From Peribacillus sp. ACCC06369 (GTDB lineage: Bacteria > Bacillota > Bacilli > Bacillales > DSM-1321): DNA of 64,000 bases. Below are positions 37,390 through 46,284 of the stretch, piece by piece. Both the position numbers and the translations under genes were made by a program. Where the stretch lies: NCBI RefSeq assembly GCF_030348945.1, contig NZ_JAUCEN010000002.1, positions 1,922,001-1,986,000 on the forward strand, given 5' to 3'. Positions within the stretch are counted from its first letter, which is position 1; every line of letters starts with the position of its first letter. A model generated the notes under the pieces. It was given only the letters and a program-made list of their open reading frames with translations. It did no database searches and had not been told where the DNA came from.

Positions 37390-37555
37390 ATCTTCTTTTT
37401 AATAGAATAGCTAATATCAAAGATATTTGGAGAGTAATTATAAGTAAAAGAGACAACATAAAATCACTATCTAAAGATGCATCATAGCTAAAGATAAAAA
37501 ATAAGATTACTGATATTACTAGAATGAAAATGAAATTAATAATGATTTGCCTCAT
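37388..37555 (-). CDS. 55-residue membrane protein
   Basis: Short gene with two hydrophobic segments, IINFIFILVISVILFFIFS (about 4-22) and SLLLIITLQISLILAILL (about 35-52), and a basic KRR end. GGGGGG lies four bases before the ATG. It starts 23 bases after the stop of the secreted-protein gene on the same strand, so the two are probably cotranscribed. I do not recognise the family. Confidence 0.55.
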   Translation of the reverse strand: MRQIIINFIFILVISVILFFIFSYDASLDSDFMLSLLLIITLQISLILAILLKRR

Positions 37556-37578
37556 GGTCCCCCCATTCTAACAACAGA

Positions 37579-38397
37579 TCAATAAGATAGTGTTAACGCA
37601 TATGACCTTGTATCTGTAGCTGTTGTTGGTGTAATAGATAAACCGGCCGGATAAACTGACACAGAAGGTGTACCAGCAATTCTTCTATGACCATAAGTTA
37701 TTTTAATGTTTATTTTACCATTTTTGGATGTGGGAACATATACATATTGTCCAATATACCCTTTATGCTTGGTTTTACTAGTAGAAGCTTTTAAATCATA
37801 TGAACCAGCCACACCAGCACTTGGTTCCCAATGACTTGGAGAATACTTGATTGCATAATCAATCCAACGTCCATTTCCTTGTTGATCTTGAGAATATCTG
37901 TGTTGGTGTTGTTTTACTTTCCCTCCACTGGTTGGCAGGTACAGTCCTGAACTTGAAGGGAAACCAATTGTCATTTTATCCACTAAATTATATGAAGGTG
38001 TTTTTAACCATTGAAAATTACCGTATATATAAAATTTATCTTCTTTTGAACGATCACTTTTTACTTTATATACAGTTCCACCTAATTTTAAAGTTGTTGC
38101 AGCGATAGATGCAAAAGTACTGATTTGCCCTGGGCTATTAACTTCTGAATCATAAATACCCATAATTTCTGATCCAGAATCTATAACTTTAGCTTTCTCT
38201 TCAATTAATCGCCTTGAAATTTCAATAGGTAAATCCTCGGATTCTTCTTGAGTATTGCCGACTTCATTTACAAGGTAATCCAACTCTGCTACTGTGAGTC
38301 TTTCCTTGCTAACGCTTAGACCATTTTCCCCAGCAAATCCTGGTGTAGCAAGACTAAAAGAAAATAAAAATACTGCCACAAAAGATAAAAACTTCAT
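37579..38397 (-). CDS. Unrecognised secreted protein
   Basis: A 272-residue exported protein: signal peptide MKFLSFVAVFLFSFSLATPG with a likely cut after GFA, then a helical stretch (about 30-75) and a Ser/Thr/Tyr-rich, beta-type region (about 90-272) without cysteines. YSPSHWEPSAGVAGSYDLKA and a C-terminus ending TRSYALTLSY are notable. No enzymatic motif is visible, and I do not recognise the family. It forms a pair with the 55-residue membrane protein behind it. Exported toxin or adhesin-like roles are open guesses. Confidence 0.75.
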   Translation of the reverse strand: MKFLSFVAVFLFSFSLATPGFAGENGLSVSKERLTVAELDYLVNEVGNTQEESEDLPIEISRRLIEEKAKVIDSGSEIMGIYDSEVNSPGQISTFASIAATTLKLGGTVYKVKSDRSKEDKFYIYGNFQWLKTPSYNLVDKMTIGFPSSSGLYLPTSGGKVKQHQHRYSQDQQGNGRWIDYAIKYSPSHWEPSAGVAGSYDLKASTSKTKHKGYIGQYVYVPTSKNGKINIKITYGHRRIAGTPSVSVYPAGLSITPTTATDTRSYALTLSY

Positions 38398-39241
38398 TTA
38401 TTTTGCCCCCTTTTTCATTTAATAACTAAACTATTTATTTCTGTATTTTCTTGTTTTTAAGGATTAAAAAGTATTAATCGAAGTAAAGTTTATGAAACAG
38501 TAAATAATAATGTCATCACTCGGGGATTTATATTGTTTATCTTAGTAGTAATTTCATATTTTTTTTTACTAGAGTCTAAATATCTATCGTATTTAAATTA
38601 AAGTACCATTGATTTCTATTATCCTCAGATTGAATTGGAGCACTTTAACTGTATCTGAGGGAATATTTATCTTATAGCGGATCTTTTGATTTAGAGAGGA
38701 CACGCCGGAGATAAAAAAACATGAGGTTATGATTATTCTCATTATTACTGTACTCTATTTTTCCTGATTTTTAGTTTTAGTTTTTAGACATGATATTTCA
38801 AATTGGGAACTTTTGTTTTTATCCAAAGTTTAATATTTTACTTTATATAGGCACTAGTCCTGTGAAAAATTTATACCTAAACGGAAGAGGAGGAACAGAA
38901 TGAAATAGATAGAACACAATAATTTAATGGCATTAACCCAGCTTGTAAGATGAACTTAAAGTTTGACAAAGATAGTCATTTACGGTTATAAATCCTACCG
39001 TACATCCATGATGCAAAGGCGGTTTGCGTATATAATTGAAACCATCTATTTTATATTTGGGATATACGAGAAAATGTTTACGTATAAGAGGTGAAAAAGG
39101 AAACTAGTATTAATGCCAATATTAATAAGCATATAAAGTTTAAAATTAAATGGTTCGAAGTTTGATGCTTAAGCACTCGTACCGAGGATTAGGTTTGGAG
39201 AAAGTATGATCTGTTGTTTTATAGAGACGATGGGGGAAATG
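38398..39241. other. Gene-free, AT-rich stretch
   Basis: About 840 bases without a supportable gene on either strand. I see no terminator or repeat until the DoxX terminator at its right end. Confidence 0.45.
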
Positions 39242-39278
39242 AAAAAACACGGAGTGGATTTATCCACTCCGTGTTTTT
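39242..39278. terminator. Terminator of the doxX-type gene
   Basis: AAAACACGGAGTGGAT pairs with ATCCACTCCGTGTTTT; A- and T-runs on both sides make it work in either direction. It lies 35 bases after the DoxX stop. Confidence 0.9.
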
Positions 39279-39312
39279 CGATAATAGGCATTAGCATATC
39301 CAAGCGATTTCC

Positions 39313-39711
39313 TTAAAAAAGATAGGAATCAAGTGAGTATGGGCCAGCTCCGCTCATCGCTACACCAATCGCCACTGCAAGGATGGCAAGATTATATTCA
39401 TAACCGTTTTGAGTTGCCCAGTAGCCATTTGCGCCGTGAACTTTAACAATCGCAACGAGCATTGTAAGTGCAATCAATATACCTGCAAAGGGTGTAAGGA
39501 AACCTAAAGCAAATAAGGCTCCGCCAATAAGCTCTGATAGACCAGCAAATAGGGCCATGGTAACTCCTGGCTTCATGCCAATTGAGTCAAACCAGCCTCC
39601 AGTACCTTTCAAGCCATGACCGCCAAACCATCCAAACAGTTTTTGCGCCCCGTGTCCAACAAACGATAATCCAATTACTACACGTATAACTAATAAACCG
39701 ATACCAATCAT
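39313..39711 (-). CDS. DoxX-family membrane protein (MhqP/CatD-like)
   Basis: A 132-residue membrane protein with four helices. RVVIGLSFVGHGAQKLFGWF at the start is the DoxX signature. In B. subtilis related proteins (MhqP, CatD) are induced by quinones and catechols. A 20-bp palindrome about 90 bases upstream, plus TATCTCGAATT, resembles the MhqR operator, fitting that role. GGAGGAATCATAA precedes the ATG. Confidence 0.88.
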   Translation of the reverse strand: MIGIGLLVIRVVIGLSFVGHGAQKLFGWFGGHGLKGTGGWFDSIGMKPGVTMALFAGLSELIGGALFALGFLTPFAGILIALTMLVAIVKVHGANGYWATQNGYEYNLAILAVAIGVAMSGAGPYSLDSYLF

Positions 39712-39787
39712 TTATGATTCCTCCTGGAATTTATTTTTAATTTAGATATTTTTAATTCGAGACTTATGTTTAAAAAAACACTGCAAT

Positions 39788-39820
39788 ATCTCGAATTGAT
39801 TTATCTTTAATTAAAGATAA
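39788..39820. promoter_or_regulatory. MhqR-like operator region of the doxX gene
   Basis: TTATCTTTAATTAAAGATAA (39801-39820) is a perfect 20-bp palindrome. Next to it, TATCTCGAATT has the half-site of the B. subtilis MhqR box, and AATTCGAGA occurs again nearer the gene at 39756-39764. A MarR-type repressor is the likely ligand (inference). Confidence 0.55.
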
Positions 39821-40087
39821 TATCTTTTGAGTGATTTGTCAAACTTTATTTTAACGCTTAAGGCTCGTTCATCGGGAAAGGTACTGAAAAAACCGGGTGA
39901 TTTCAGCTTGGAGGCCTACAATAAATTAGAAATCCTAACACATTCATAGTCGTTTAGTGATTAATGTTCCGGACGGTTCTTCCATCTTGGCTGGGTCTCC
40001 TATTATTCTTGTCGTGATAAACTATGCACCGACATCAGATGTTGATATTGCTATGTAATTCATGTACATGATATTAAATTAAAAAAC
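39821..40087. other. Gap with a short coding-like remnant
   Basis: From about 39959 the plus strand reads LVINVPDGSSILAGSPIILV, then VINYAPTSDVDIAM and a stop, with no start or ribosome site. It may be a gene tail; I cannot name it. Confidence 0.3.
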
Positions 40088-40127
40088 AAGAAAACAGGCA
40101 GTGCCGATGGCGTTTGCCTGTTTTTTA
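40088..40127. terminator. Hairpin terminator
   Basis: AAAACAGGCA and TGCCTGTTTT pair, with A- and T-runs outside. It lies 130 bases beyond the stop of the Spo0E-type gene and could end that transcript. Confidence 0.75.
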
Positions 40128-40258
40128 GGATAGTTAAGGATATGCTTATGTATTCATTTGTGGAACGAAAAGGAAAAAGAGGAGATAGTCCGTTCAAAGT
40201 AAGCATATAATGACATGGTGGTTATCAATGGGAGATGAACTGGTAAGAGATTAGGGGA

Positions 40259-40432
40259 TTAAAGGCCTGTACCAGTTTTATAAAAAAGTTCATTATATTT
40301 ATTTAATAATTGATCAAGTTGCTGGCTATATTCAACGGCAACATGGGAGTTTAAACCATCTTTAGCAACAATTTTGATAAGCTCATTTCTCTTTAATTCG
40401 ATCTGTTCGAGAAATTCATTCTTCTTAGCCAT
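40259..40432 (-). CDS. Spo0E-family aspartyl-phosphate phosphatase
   Basis: A 57-residue two-helix protein. SQQLDQLLNKYNEL carries the S-x-x-L-D-x-L-[IL] motif by which Spo0E, YnzD and YisI recognise and dephosphorylate Spo0A-phosphate, delaying sporulation. AAAGGAAATATA fixes the start at the inner ATG (MAKKNEF). It is monocistronic. Which of the several Spo0E paralogs it corresponds to is unclear. Confidence 0.82.
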   Translation of the reverse strand: MAKKNEFLEQIELKRNELIKIVAKDGLNSHVAVEYSQQLDQLLNKYNELFYKTGTGL

Positions 40433-40689
40433 TATATTTCCTTTCTGGCCCCAACTTTTTTTCAAGGTACCTTTTATTTATGTTTTCGTTGTAAAATTTG
40501 TATGAATATAACAATTATATCGACTTGGACCAATGAATTCAAATAAGTTAACTTAATGAAAATTGAACCCGTGGCTCATTTCGATGTCAGCCATTTAGTT
40601 GTCATGAAATATTCACAGTTCCATAAATGTATTTTTTTATCTTATTTGTTACAATGTTTATAGGTTGACATACATAGGAGTGAGCTCAT

Positions 40690-41397
40690 TTGAATGATAT
40701 AAATATGTTTTTAGCTTTTGGGGCAGGCTTTTTGAGTTTTATTTCGCCATGCTGCTTACCGCTATATCCAGCTTTTTTATCTTATATCACTGGTATGAGC
40801 GTTGGTGAAATCAAATCCGAGAACGCCATGCTCCAAAGAAGAAGTATGCTGCATACTTTATTCTTCCTGCTTGGTTTTTCTCTGGTTTTTATTGCGATTG
40901 GTTTTAGTACGACCTATCTAGGTTCTTTTTTCTCGAATTACAAAGAATTGATTCGTCAGATTGGTGCCATCCTGATTATCATTTTTGGTTTATTCGTTGT
41001 TGGAATCTTTCAGCCGAAATCATTGATGAAAGATAGTCGTTTTGAATTTAAAAACCGACCTAGCGGATATATTGGTTCCATTCTAATCGGACTTGCCTTT
41101 GCTGCTGGATGGACGCCTTGTGCAGGTCCACTTTTAGGTGCTGTCGTTTCTTTGGGTGCAACTAACCCTAGCGCCGCCATGAGCTATATGACTGCCTATA
41201 TATTAGGATTTGCCATACCGTTTTTCATATTATCTTTCTTTGTCGGAAAGTTGAAATGGATCAAAAAGTACAGCCAATACATCATGAAGATTGGCGGATA
41301 TTTAATGATTGTAATGGGTGTGATTTTGTTTTTTGATTGGATGACCAAAATAATTGCAGTCCTGTCTAGACTATTCGGTGGCTTTACGGGGTTTTAG
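40690..41397 (+). CDS. ccdA: Cytochrome c biogenesis protein CcdA
   Basis: A 235-residue, six-helix membrane protein that carries reducing power from cytoplasmic thioredoxin outward, for apocytochrome c haem attachment and spore-cortex thiol chemistry in Bacillus. The reactive cysteines are in [11 protein letters not shown] (first helix) and [10 protein letters not shown] (fourth). TTG start, preceded by ATAGGAGTGAGCTCA. It is followed by a dead yneI and by ccdC, the B. subtilis order. Confidence 0.94.
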   Translation: MNDINMFLAFGAGFLSFISPCCLPLYPAFLSYITGMSVGEIKSENAMLQRRSMLHTLFFLLGFSLVFIAIGFSTTYLGSFFSNYKELIRQIGAILIIIFGLFVVGIFQPKSLMKDSRFEFKNRPSGYIGSILIGLAFAAGWTPCAGPLLGAVVSLGATNPSAAMSYMTAYILGFAIPFFILSFFVGKLKWIKKYSQYIMKIGGYLMIVMGVILFFDWMTKIIAVLSRLFGGFTGF

Positions 41398-41592
41398 TCC
41401 ATAATAAGCTATTTTTTCAAAAATATTCAATTGGCATTACCCTTCGTCAGGACTTATTATTGGTATATTATTTTTTTATTCGTTTTTCTTGTTATTTTGT
41501 GTCTAAAGTCACAAAATCTTTGCGTATTATAGAATCACTACATTTCTAATAAGGTTTTATAATACTGTTGTTTGAAATGAAGATGAAAGGCC

Positions 41593-41934
41593 ATGGCCCA
41601 AATATTAATAGTTGATGATGCCAAAGTTTATGAGAATGATACTTTCAAATATTTTATCAAAATCAGGACAAGTAGTGACCTTGAATAATATCGAAATTTG
41701 AATCCTGGCCCAGTGACGATGGATATTACCGTCTGGATGCCGTTAAAGAAATTGAGAAGGAACTTCGGTTGCAAAGGGTATAATGTGCTCTGTTATGGTT
41801 CAGCAAAAAATGGTTGTCGAGCTATAGAAGCCGGGACGAAAGATTTTATGGTCAATCTTTTTGACGAGAGCAGGGAATTGAATGCATCAATAGGGCGCTT
41901 AATTAAAAACCCTCACCTTGTTTATCTTAAGTAG
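41593..41934 (+). pseudogene. yneI: yneI, CheY-like receiver, decayed
   Basis: ATG opens MAQILIVDDAKVYEN, the acidic pocket of a CheY-type receiver, and stops after 31 codons. Other frames continue GPVTMDIT (phospho-acceptor Asp), then RAIEAGTKDFMVNLFDESR near the end. Several indels. Its place between ccdA and ccdC identifies it as yneI. Confidence 0.8.
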
Positions 41935-42020
41935 GTAATATATACTTTGTTTATAAATTGAAGTCATATATAATTTTTAATGGTACTTACCTATTTTTAG
42001 TTAAAAGGGATGGTTAAGAG

Positions 42021-42497
42021 ATGATATATATATCAACAGGTATAGCGATTGTGATGGCTATGGGTGTTTTCATGTTCCGGATGAAGGAAACAAAAAAACC
42101 AGTGAACGAAAAGAAAATCATCTTACCGCCGCTTTTTATGAGTACGGGTGCTTTGATGTTTATTTTTCCTATGTTCCGGGTGACTCGATACGAATTTTTG
42201 GAGGCTCTTGTTGCAGGGATGTTATTTTCCATCCTATTAATTAAAACATCAAAATTCGAAGTTAGAGATGAAAAAATTTATATTCAGCGCTCTAAAGCTT
42301 TCATATTCATATTGATTGGTCTCATGGTGGTTCGGCTGGTGGCGAAACTGATGCTGGGAAGCACGATTGAAATCGGTGTCTTGAGCGGAATGTTTTTCTT
42401 ACTTGCTTTTGCCATGATCGTTCCATGGAGAATTGCCATGCTATACCAATACAAAAAAGTTAAAGCAGCCAGTTTTAGTGGAAGTAATATGGTGTGA
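42021..42497 (+). CDS. ccdC: CcdC membrane protein
   Basis: A 158-residue protein with five membrane segments, matching B. subtilis CcdC (YneJ) in place and length; FPMFRVTRYEFLEALVAGML near residues 50-70 is characteristic. It is linked to cytochrome c maturation by its conserved neighbourhood, although ccdC mutants still make cytochrome c in B. subtilis. AAAGGGATGGTTAAGAG precedes the ATG. Confidence 0.88.
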   Translation: MIYISTGIAIVMAMGVFMFRMKETKKPVNEKKIILPPLFMSTGALMFIFPMFRVTRYEFLEALVAGMLFSILLIKTSKFEVRDEKIYIQRSKAFIFILIGLMVVRLVAKLMLGSTIEIGVLSGMFFLLAFAMIVPWRIAMLYQYKKVKAASFSGSNMV

Positions 42498-42534
42498 TAA
42501 AAGTAAATGAGAATGGATAAAAGGGACAATCCAG

Positions 42535-42571
42535 GAAACCTGAGTCGATATTAAAATGACTCAGGTTTTTT
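42535..42571 (+). terminator. ccdC terminator
   Basis: AAACCTGAGTC and GACTCAGGTTT pair around an 11-base loop, followed by a T-run. Confidence 0.9.
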
Positions 42572-42711
42572 GATTTGCCTGGGAACCTTTCAAGTCAATA
42601 AAGACATTCATGATTACTAGATTCTATAAAACACAATCAAAACCCTAGTAATTTCATCCGGATTATATTATATTGGTACTATATATATTTTACTTAAGGA
42701 GGAAACGGTTA

Positions 42712-43767
42712 ATGTTACAAATGATTGTGTTCGGGATTATTTGTGGTTTATTGCTGGGGTTTGTGCTTCAAAGAGGCCGTTTCTGTGTTGTTGGTGCATA
42801 TCGTGATTTGATTTTAGCTAAAGATGGACGAATGTTCTTAGCTACATTCGTTGTTATAGCAATACAAAGTATTGGTGTTTATGCATTGAATGATACAGGG
42901 GTCATTCAGTTTGGAAATGATGGTTTTCCATGGTTGGGAACAATCGTGGGTGGCTTCATTTTTGGTATTGGAATGGTTCTGGCAGGCGGTTGTGCCACTG
43001 GAACATGGTATCGTGCCGGAGAGGGCATGATTGGGAGTTGGGTTGCCCTTTTTGGATATATGTTAGGGGCAGCCATGACGAAATATGGTGTATGGAAAGT
43101 TGCTGGGGATAATTTGTTGTCCTATCGTACGAGTGATACGTACATTCATGAAACATTTAATGTTTCGCCGTGGGTGCTTGTGCTTATTGTGACACTTTTG
43201 GTTGGCATCTTGGTGATTCGTGAATTGAGAAAACCGAAACTGCCAATTTTTAAAATGAAACCGAAAAAAACGGGATTGGCCCACATCTTATTCGAAAAAC
43301 GGTGGCATCCCTTTGTTACAGCATTATTGGTTGGCCTTATTGCAATCATGGCATGGCCGCTAAGTGCTATGACAGGCAGAATGTTCGGACTTGGAATTAC
43401 AGCACCTTCTGCGAACATTCTAACCTTCCTTATTACAGGCGATGATGCGTTAATCGATTGGGGTACGTTTTTGGTATTGGGCATTTTCCTTGGTGCTTTC
43501 ATTGCTGCAAAAGGAAGTGGGGAATTCCGTTGGCGCTTGCCCGATATAAAGACGTTACGGAACAATGCAATCGGCGGTGTAATCATGGGGTTCGGTGCAA
43601 GTGTTGCCGGAGGGTGCACAATCGGTAATGGTCTGGTGAACTCGGCGTTATTTGCTTGGCAAGGCTGGATTGCGATTGTCTTTTTCCTACTAGGTACATG
43701 GGTAGCAACTTATTTCACGATTATCCGTAAGCAAAAGCAGGCAGCAGCTACATCAAAAGCGGCTTAA
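42712..43767 (+). CDS. YeeE/YedE-family thiosulfate (sulfur) transporter, TsuA-like
   Basis: A 351-residue membrane protein with two pseudo-symmetric YeeE repeats and about nine helices. The three cysteines of the TsuA/YeeE thiosulfate pathway are visible: RGRFCVVGAYRD, AGGCATGTWYRAGEG and AGGCTIGNGLVNSA. These relay thiosulfate across the membrane by S-H...S hydrogen bonds. AAGGAGGAAACGGTTA fixes the ATG, 13 codons inside the longest frame. A TusA-like partner follows after 40 bases, as in E. coli yeeE-yeeD. Confidence 0.88.
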   Translation: MLQMIVFGIICGLLLGFVLQRGRFCVVGAYRDLILAKDGRMFLATFVVIAIQSIGVYALNDTGVIQFGNDGFPWLGTIVGGFIFGIGMVLAGGCATGTWYRAGEGMIGSWVALFGYMLGAAMTKYGVWKVAGDNLLSYRTSDTYIHETFNVSPWVLVLIVTLLVGILVIRELRKPKLPIFKMKPKKTGLAHILFEKRWHPFVTALLVGLIAIMAWPLSAMTGRMFGLGITAPSANILTFLITGDDALIDWGTFLVLGIFLGAFIAAKGSGEFRWRLPDIKTLRNNAIGGVIMGFGASVAGGCTIGNGLVNSALFAWQGWIAIVFFLLGTWVATYFTIIRKQKQAAATSKAA

Positions 43768-43807
43768 GGTAAAAGGCAAAAAACATTAAACAAGGAGTGG
43801 AATATAA

Positions 43808-44035
43808 ATGGCGAAAGTATTGGAAACGACTGGAATGGTATGCCCATTCCCTTTAGTGGAAGCAAAAGAAGCGATAGTGGATATGGCAAAAGGAGAGGAA
43901 TTGATCATTAATTTCGATTGCACACAAGCAACGGAGAGCATTCCGCGTTGGGCCGCAACTGAAGGTCATGAAATCACGGAGTTTGAGCAAATCGATGACG
44001 CTAAATGGCGGATCATCGTCAAAAAGGGAAATTAA
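43808..44035 (+). CDS. TusA-family sulfur carrier (TsuB/YeeD-like)
   Basis: A 75-residue TusA-fold protein with the CPxP motif (TTGMVCPFPLVEAKEAI), whose cysteine carries sulfur as a persulfide. Next to a TsuA-type transporter it should accept or process imported thiosulfate, as shown for YeeD. It is not SirA of sporulation, despite the family's alternative name. CAAGGAGTGGAATATAA precedes the ATG. Confidence 0.9.
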   Translation: MAKVLETTGMVCPFPLVEAKEAIVDMAKGEELIINFDCTQATESIPRWAATEGHEITEFEQIDDAKWRIIVKKGN

Positions 44036-44046
44036 ATTGATTCAAA

Positions 44047-44085
44047 GAAAACGTGCCAGGGTTCCTGTGCACGTTTTCGAATTTT
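44047..44085 (+). terminator. Terminator of the tsuAB-like pair
   Basis: GAAAACGTGC and GCACGTTTTC pair, then GAATTTTT. Confidence 0.85.
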
Positions 44086-44160
44086 TCAAGGCTGAATCAT
44101 TGGCGCTGAAAGTTTCTAGTGATAACATGTCTTTAACTACTTTTTAAGGAGATGTTGATA

Positions 44161-44466
44161 ATGGTAGACGAGGTCATTTTAAACGATGTTCCCCTGCATG
44201 TTACTGATTTTCTTTCTGAAACTGTAAAGGATTCTGGAGGCAAGGAAGTCAGAAAAGTCAGTTTCAATTTCAAGGTTACACATAGTGAATATCATGATAT
44301 TACAACACTGCTTTATCAAATGGTATTTGATATAAAGATCCCTCAGACAAACGAGGAATTTCGAGCAGAGATCTTTAACTATGCGACTTCGGTCACGAAT
44401 CTTTATGAAGAAAATGCCGTAGGGGATTTTTCGCTGGTCTTGCTGGAAGTGAACGAGCCCGAATGA
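44161..44466 (+). CDS. DUF3219 protein (YkvR-like)
   Basis: A 101-residue protein like B. subtilis YkvR: ILNDVPLHVTDF, then VTHSEYHDITTLLYQMVFDI and FNYATSVTNLYEENAVGDF. The family is small, beta-rich and uncharacterised. AAGGAGATGTTGATA precedes the chosen ATG; another in-frame ATG nine bases earlier overlaps that ribosome site. Confidence 0.85.
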   Translation: MVDEVILNDVPLHVTDFLSETVKDSGGKEVRKVSFNFKVTHSEYHDITTLLYQMVFDIKIPQTNEEFRAEIFNYATSVTNLYEENAVGDFSLVLLEVNEPE

Positions 44467-44546
44467 TTACATTGCCAGTCTTGTAAAGATATGGGTTACT
44501 GTCTATAATAATAGTGACGATCATTCTATACATATGAGGTGGTACT

Positions 44547-44975
44547 TTGCTTAGTGGATGGTTTTTATGGTTTATTCTATTTTGGGTAGCCCTTTTAATT
44601 ATATTGATGAGCATAGGTGGCTTTTTCATGTTTCGGAAGTTCCTGAAAAGATTTCCCAAAGAAGATGGGAAATCCGATATGGATTGGGAAGAATACTATT
44701 TGGACCAAACTAAGCACTTATGGTCAAAGCAGCAAAAGGAATTACTCGAAGATTTAGTGAGCCCTGTACCAGAACTTTTTCGTGATGTTGCACGTCATAA
44801 AATTGCGGGGAAAATCGGTGAATTGGCATTAAAAGAAAAAGCGGGCGATATTACGGAAGATTTAGTGATACGCGGCTATATCATTGCCACACCAAAACGT
44901 GATCATAAATTTTTACAAAAAAAATTAGCTGAAAGAAAAGTGAATATGGGTCCATATGAACACTTATTCAGCTAA
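44547..44975 (+). CDS. yneK: DUF2621 membrane protein YneK
   Basis: A 142-residue protein with one or two N-terminal membrane segments (about 3-28) and a helical cytoplasmic domain; LLEDLVSPVPELFRDVARHK is the DUF2621 core. It matches YneK, the gene after ccdC in B. subtilis. TTG start with GAGGTGG ahead. The function is unknown; sporulation genes flank it in B. subtilis. Confidence 0.9.
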   Translation: MLSGWFLWFILFWVALLIILMSIGGFFMFRKFLKRFPKEDGKSDMDWEEYYLDQTKHLWSKQQKELLEDLVSPVPELFRDVARHKIAGKIGELALKEKAGDITEDLVIRGYIIATPKRDHKFLQKKLAERKVNMGPYEHLFS

Positions 44976-44978
44976 TGC

Positions 44979-45016
44979 TGAAAAAGGCAGACTCTTTTGG
45001 AGTTTGCCTTTTTTTA
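44979..45016 (+). terminator. yneK terminator
   Basis: AAAAAGGCAGACTC pairs with GAGTTTGCCTTTTT, followed by more T. Confidence 0.9.
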
Positions 45017-45138
45017 TTCTAAATAATTGAAAATAATAGGGCAGTGTGGTAAAAATTAGAACGTTTGTACCCAAACCATGCTATTCGTTAAATTTTTGAT
45101 ATAATAATAGTAAGTAAAAATGAGGACGGAGTGAAACT

Positions 45139-46284
45139 ATGAAATTTATCCATACGGCCGATTGGCATTTAGGAAAAATCGTTCACGGGGTACATATGAC
45201 AGATGACCAAAGGCATGCACTCTTGCAATTCATAGAAATTGTCGAGGATGAAAAACCTGATGCGGTTGTGATTGCCGGTGACCTATATGATCGTTCCGTT
45301 CCGCCGACTGAAGCGGTAGAGCTTCTTGATGAAATCCTCTATACGATTAATGTGAAAATGAATACACCGATCGTTGCAATATCAGGAAACCATGATTCTG
45401 CGGAAAGGCTTGCATTCGGTTCATCATGGTATCGTCATAGCCAGTTATACATTCATGGGAAATTGACAAAGGCATGTGAGCCGGTTCGCATCAAGGGCGT
45501 GAATTTTTATTGTGTTCCATATGCAGAACCTGGAACGGTTCGCCATCTTTTTGAAGATGATAGTATCCATTCCCACCAAGAAGCGATGAAGCGGATAACC
45601 GGAACGATTACGGAGACTTTCAATAAGGATGAACCGAATGTCTTCGTAGGACATGCTTTTGTATTAGGCGGAAAAACGAGCGATTCGGAACGAGTCTTGT
45701 CGGTGGGTGGTTCTGGCTGTGTTTCATCTGACTTATTCGATGCGTTCGATTATACGGCACTTGGACATTTACATAGTCCAGACGCAATACGTCATCCTAA
45801 GGTGTTTTACTCTGGATCACTATTAAAATACTCTTTTTCAGAGGCTAAGCAAAATAAGTCGCTTTCCATTGTCGATATGCACGAAGATGGAAGTTTCAAA
45901 ATAAACTATCGATCATTGGCACCCAAGCTGGATATGAGGGAAATATCCGGAACGATGGAAGAGTTACTCGATCCTTCTTTTTATCAATCGCAAAAAAAGG
46001 ATGACTACTTGAAAATAACACTAAATGATGAGGGTTCGCTCATCGATCCGATTAATCGCTTGCGCCAGATTTACCCTAATGTACTGCATCTAGAGCGAAA
46101 ATGGGATCTGACCGACCTTAGAAGAAAAAAATCCTTCTCTTCTATAAAGGATGAACGAAAATCAGAATTGGACCTGTTCGAAACGTTTTATCAAGAAATG
46201 ACAGATCGGGACTTTGATTCTCAAAAGCAGGATTTGATGGTTTCGGTAATTGAAGCCGTGAAGAAAGAGGAGGCATTGAAATGA
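45139..46284 (+). CDS. sbcD: Exonuclease SbcCD subunit D (nuclease)
   Basis: Mre11-type Mn-dependent nuclease of 381 residues, with phosphodiesterase motifs HTADWHLGK, GDLYDRSVPP, SGNHDSAERL, GHAF and GHLH. With SbcC it cuts hairpins and blocked DNA ends. Its stop overlaps the SbcC start by four bases (ATGA), implying coupled translation. A possible sigma-A promoter lies within 100 bases upstream (ATATAATAA). Confidence 0.96.
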   Translation: MKFIHTADWHLGKIVHGVHMTDDQRHALLQFIEIVEDEKPDAVVIAGDLYDRSVPPTEAVELLDEILYTINVKMNTPIVAISGNHDSAERLAFGSSWYRHSQLYIHGKLTKACEPVRIKGVNFYCVPYAEPGTVRHLFEDDSIHSHQEAMKRITGTITETFNKDEPNVFVGHAFVLGGKTSDSERVLSVGGSGCVSSDLFDAFDYTALGHLHSPDAIRHPKVFYSGSLLKYSFSEAKQNKSLSIVDMHEDGSFKINYRSLAPKLDMREISGTMEELLDPSFYQSQKKDDYLKITLNDEGSLIDPINRLRQIYPNVLHLERKWDLTDLRRKKSFSSIKDERKSELDLFETFYQEMTDRDFDSQKQDLMVSVIEAVKKEEALK

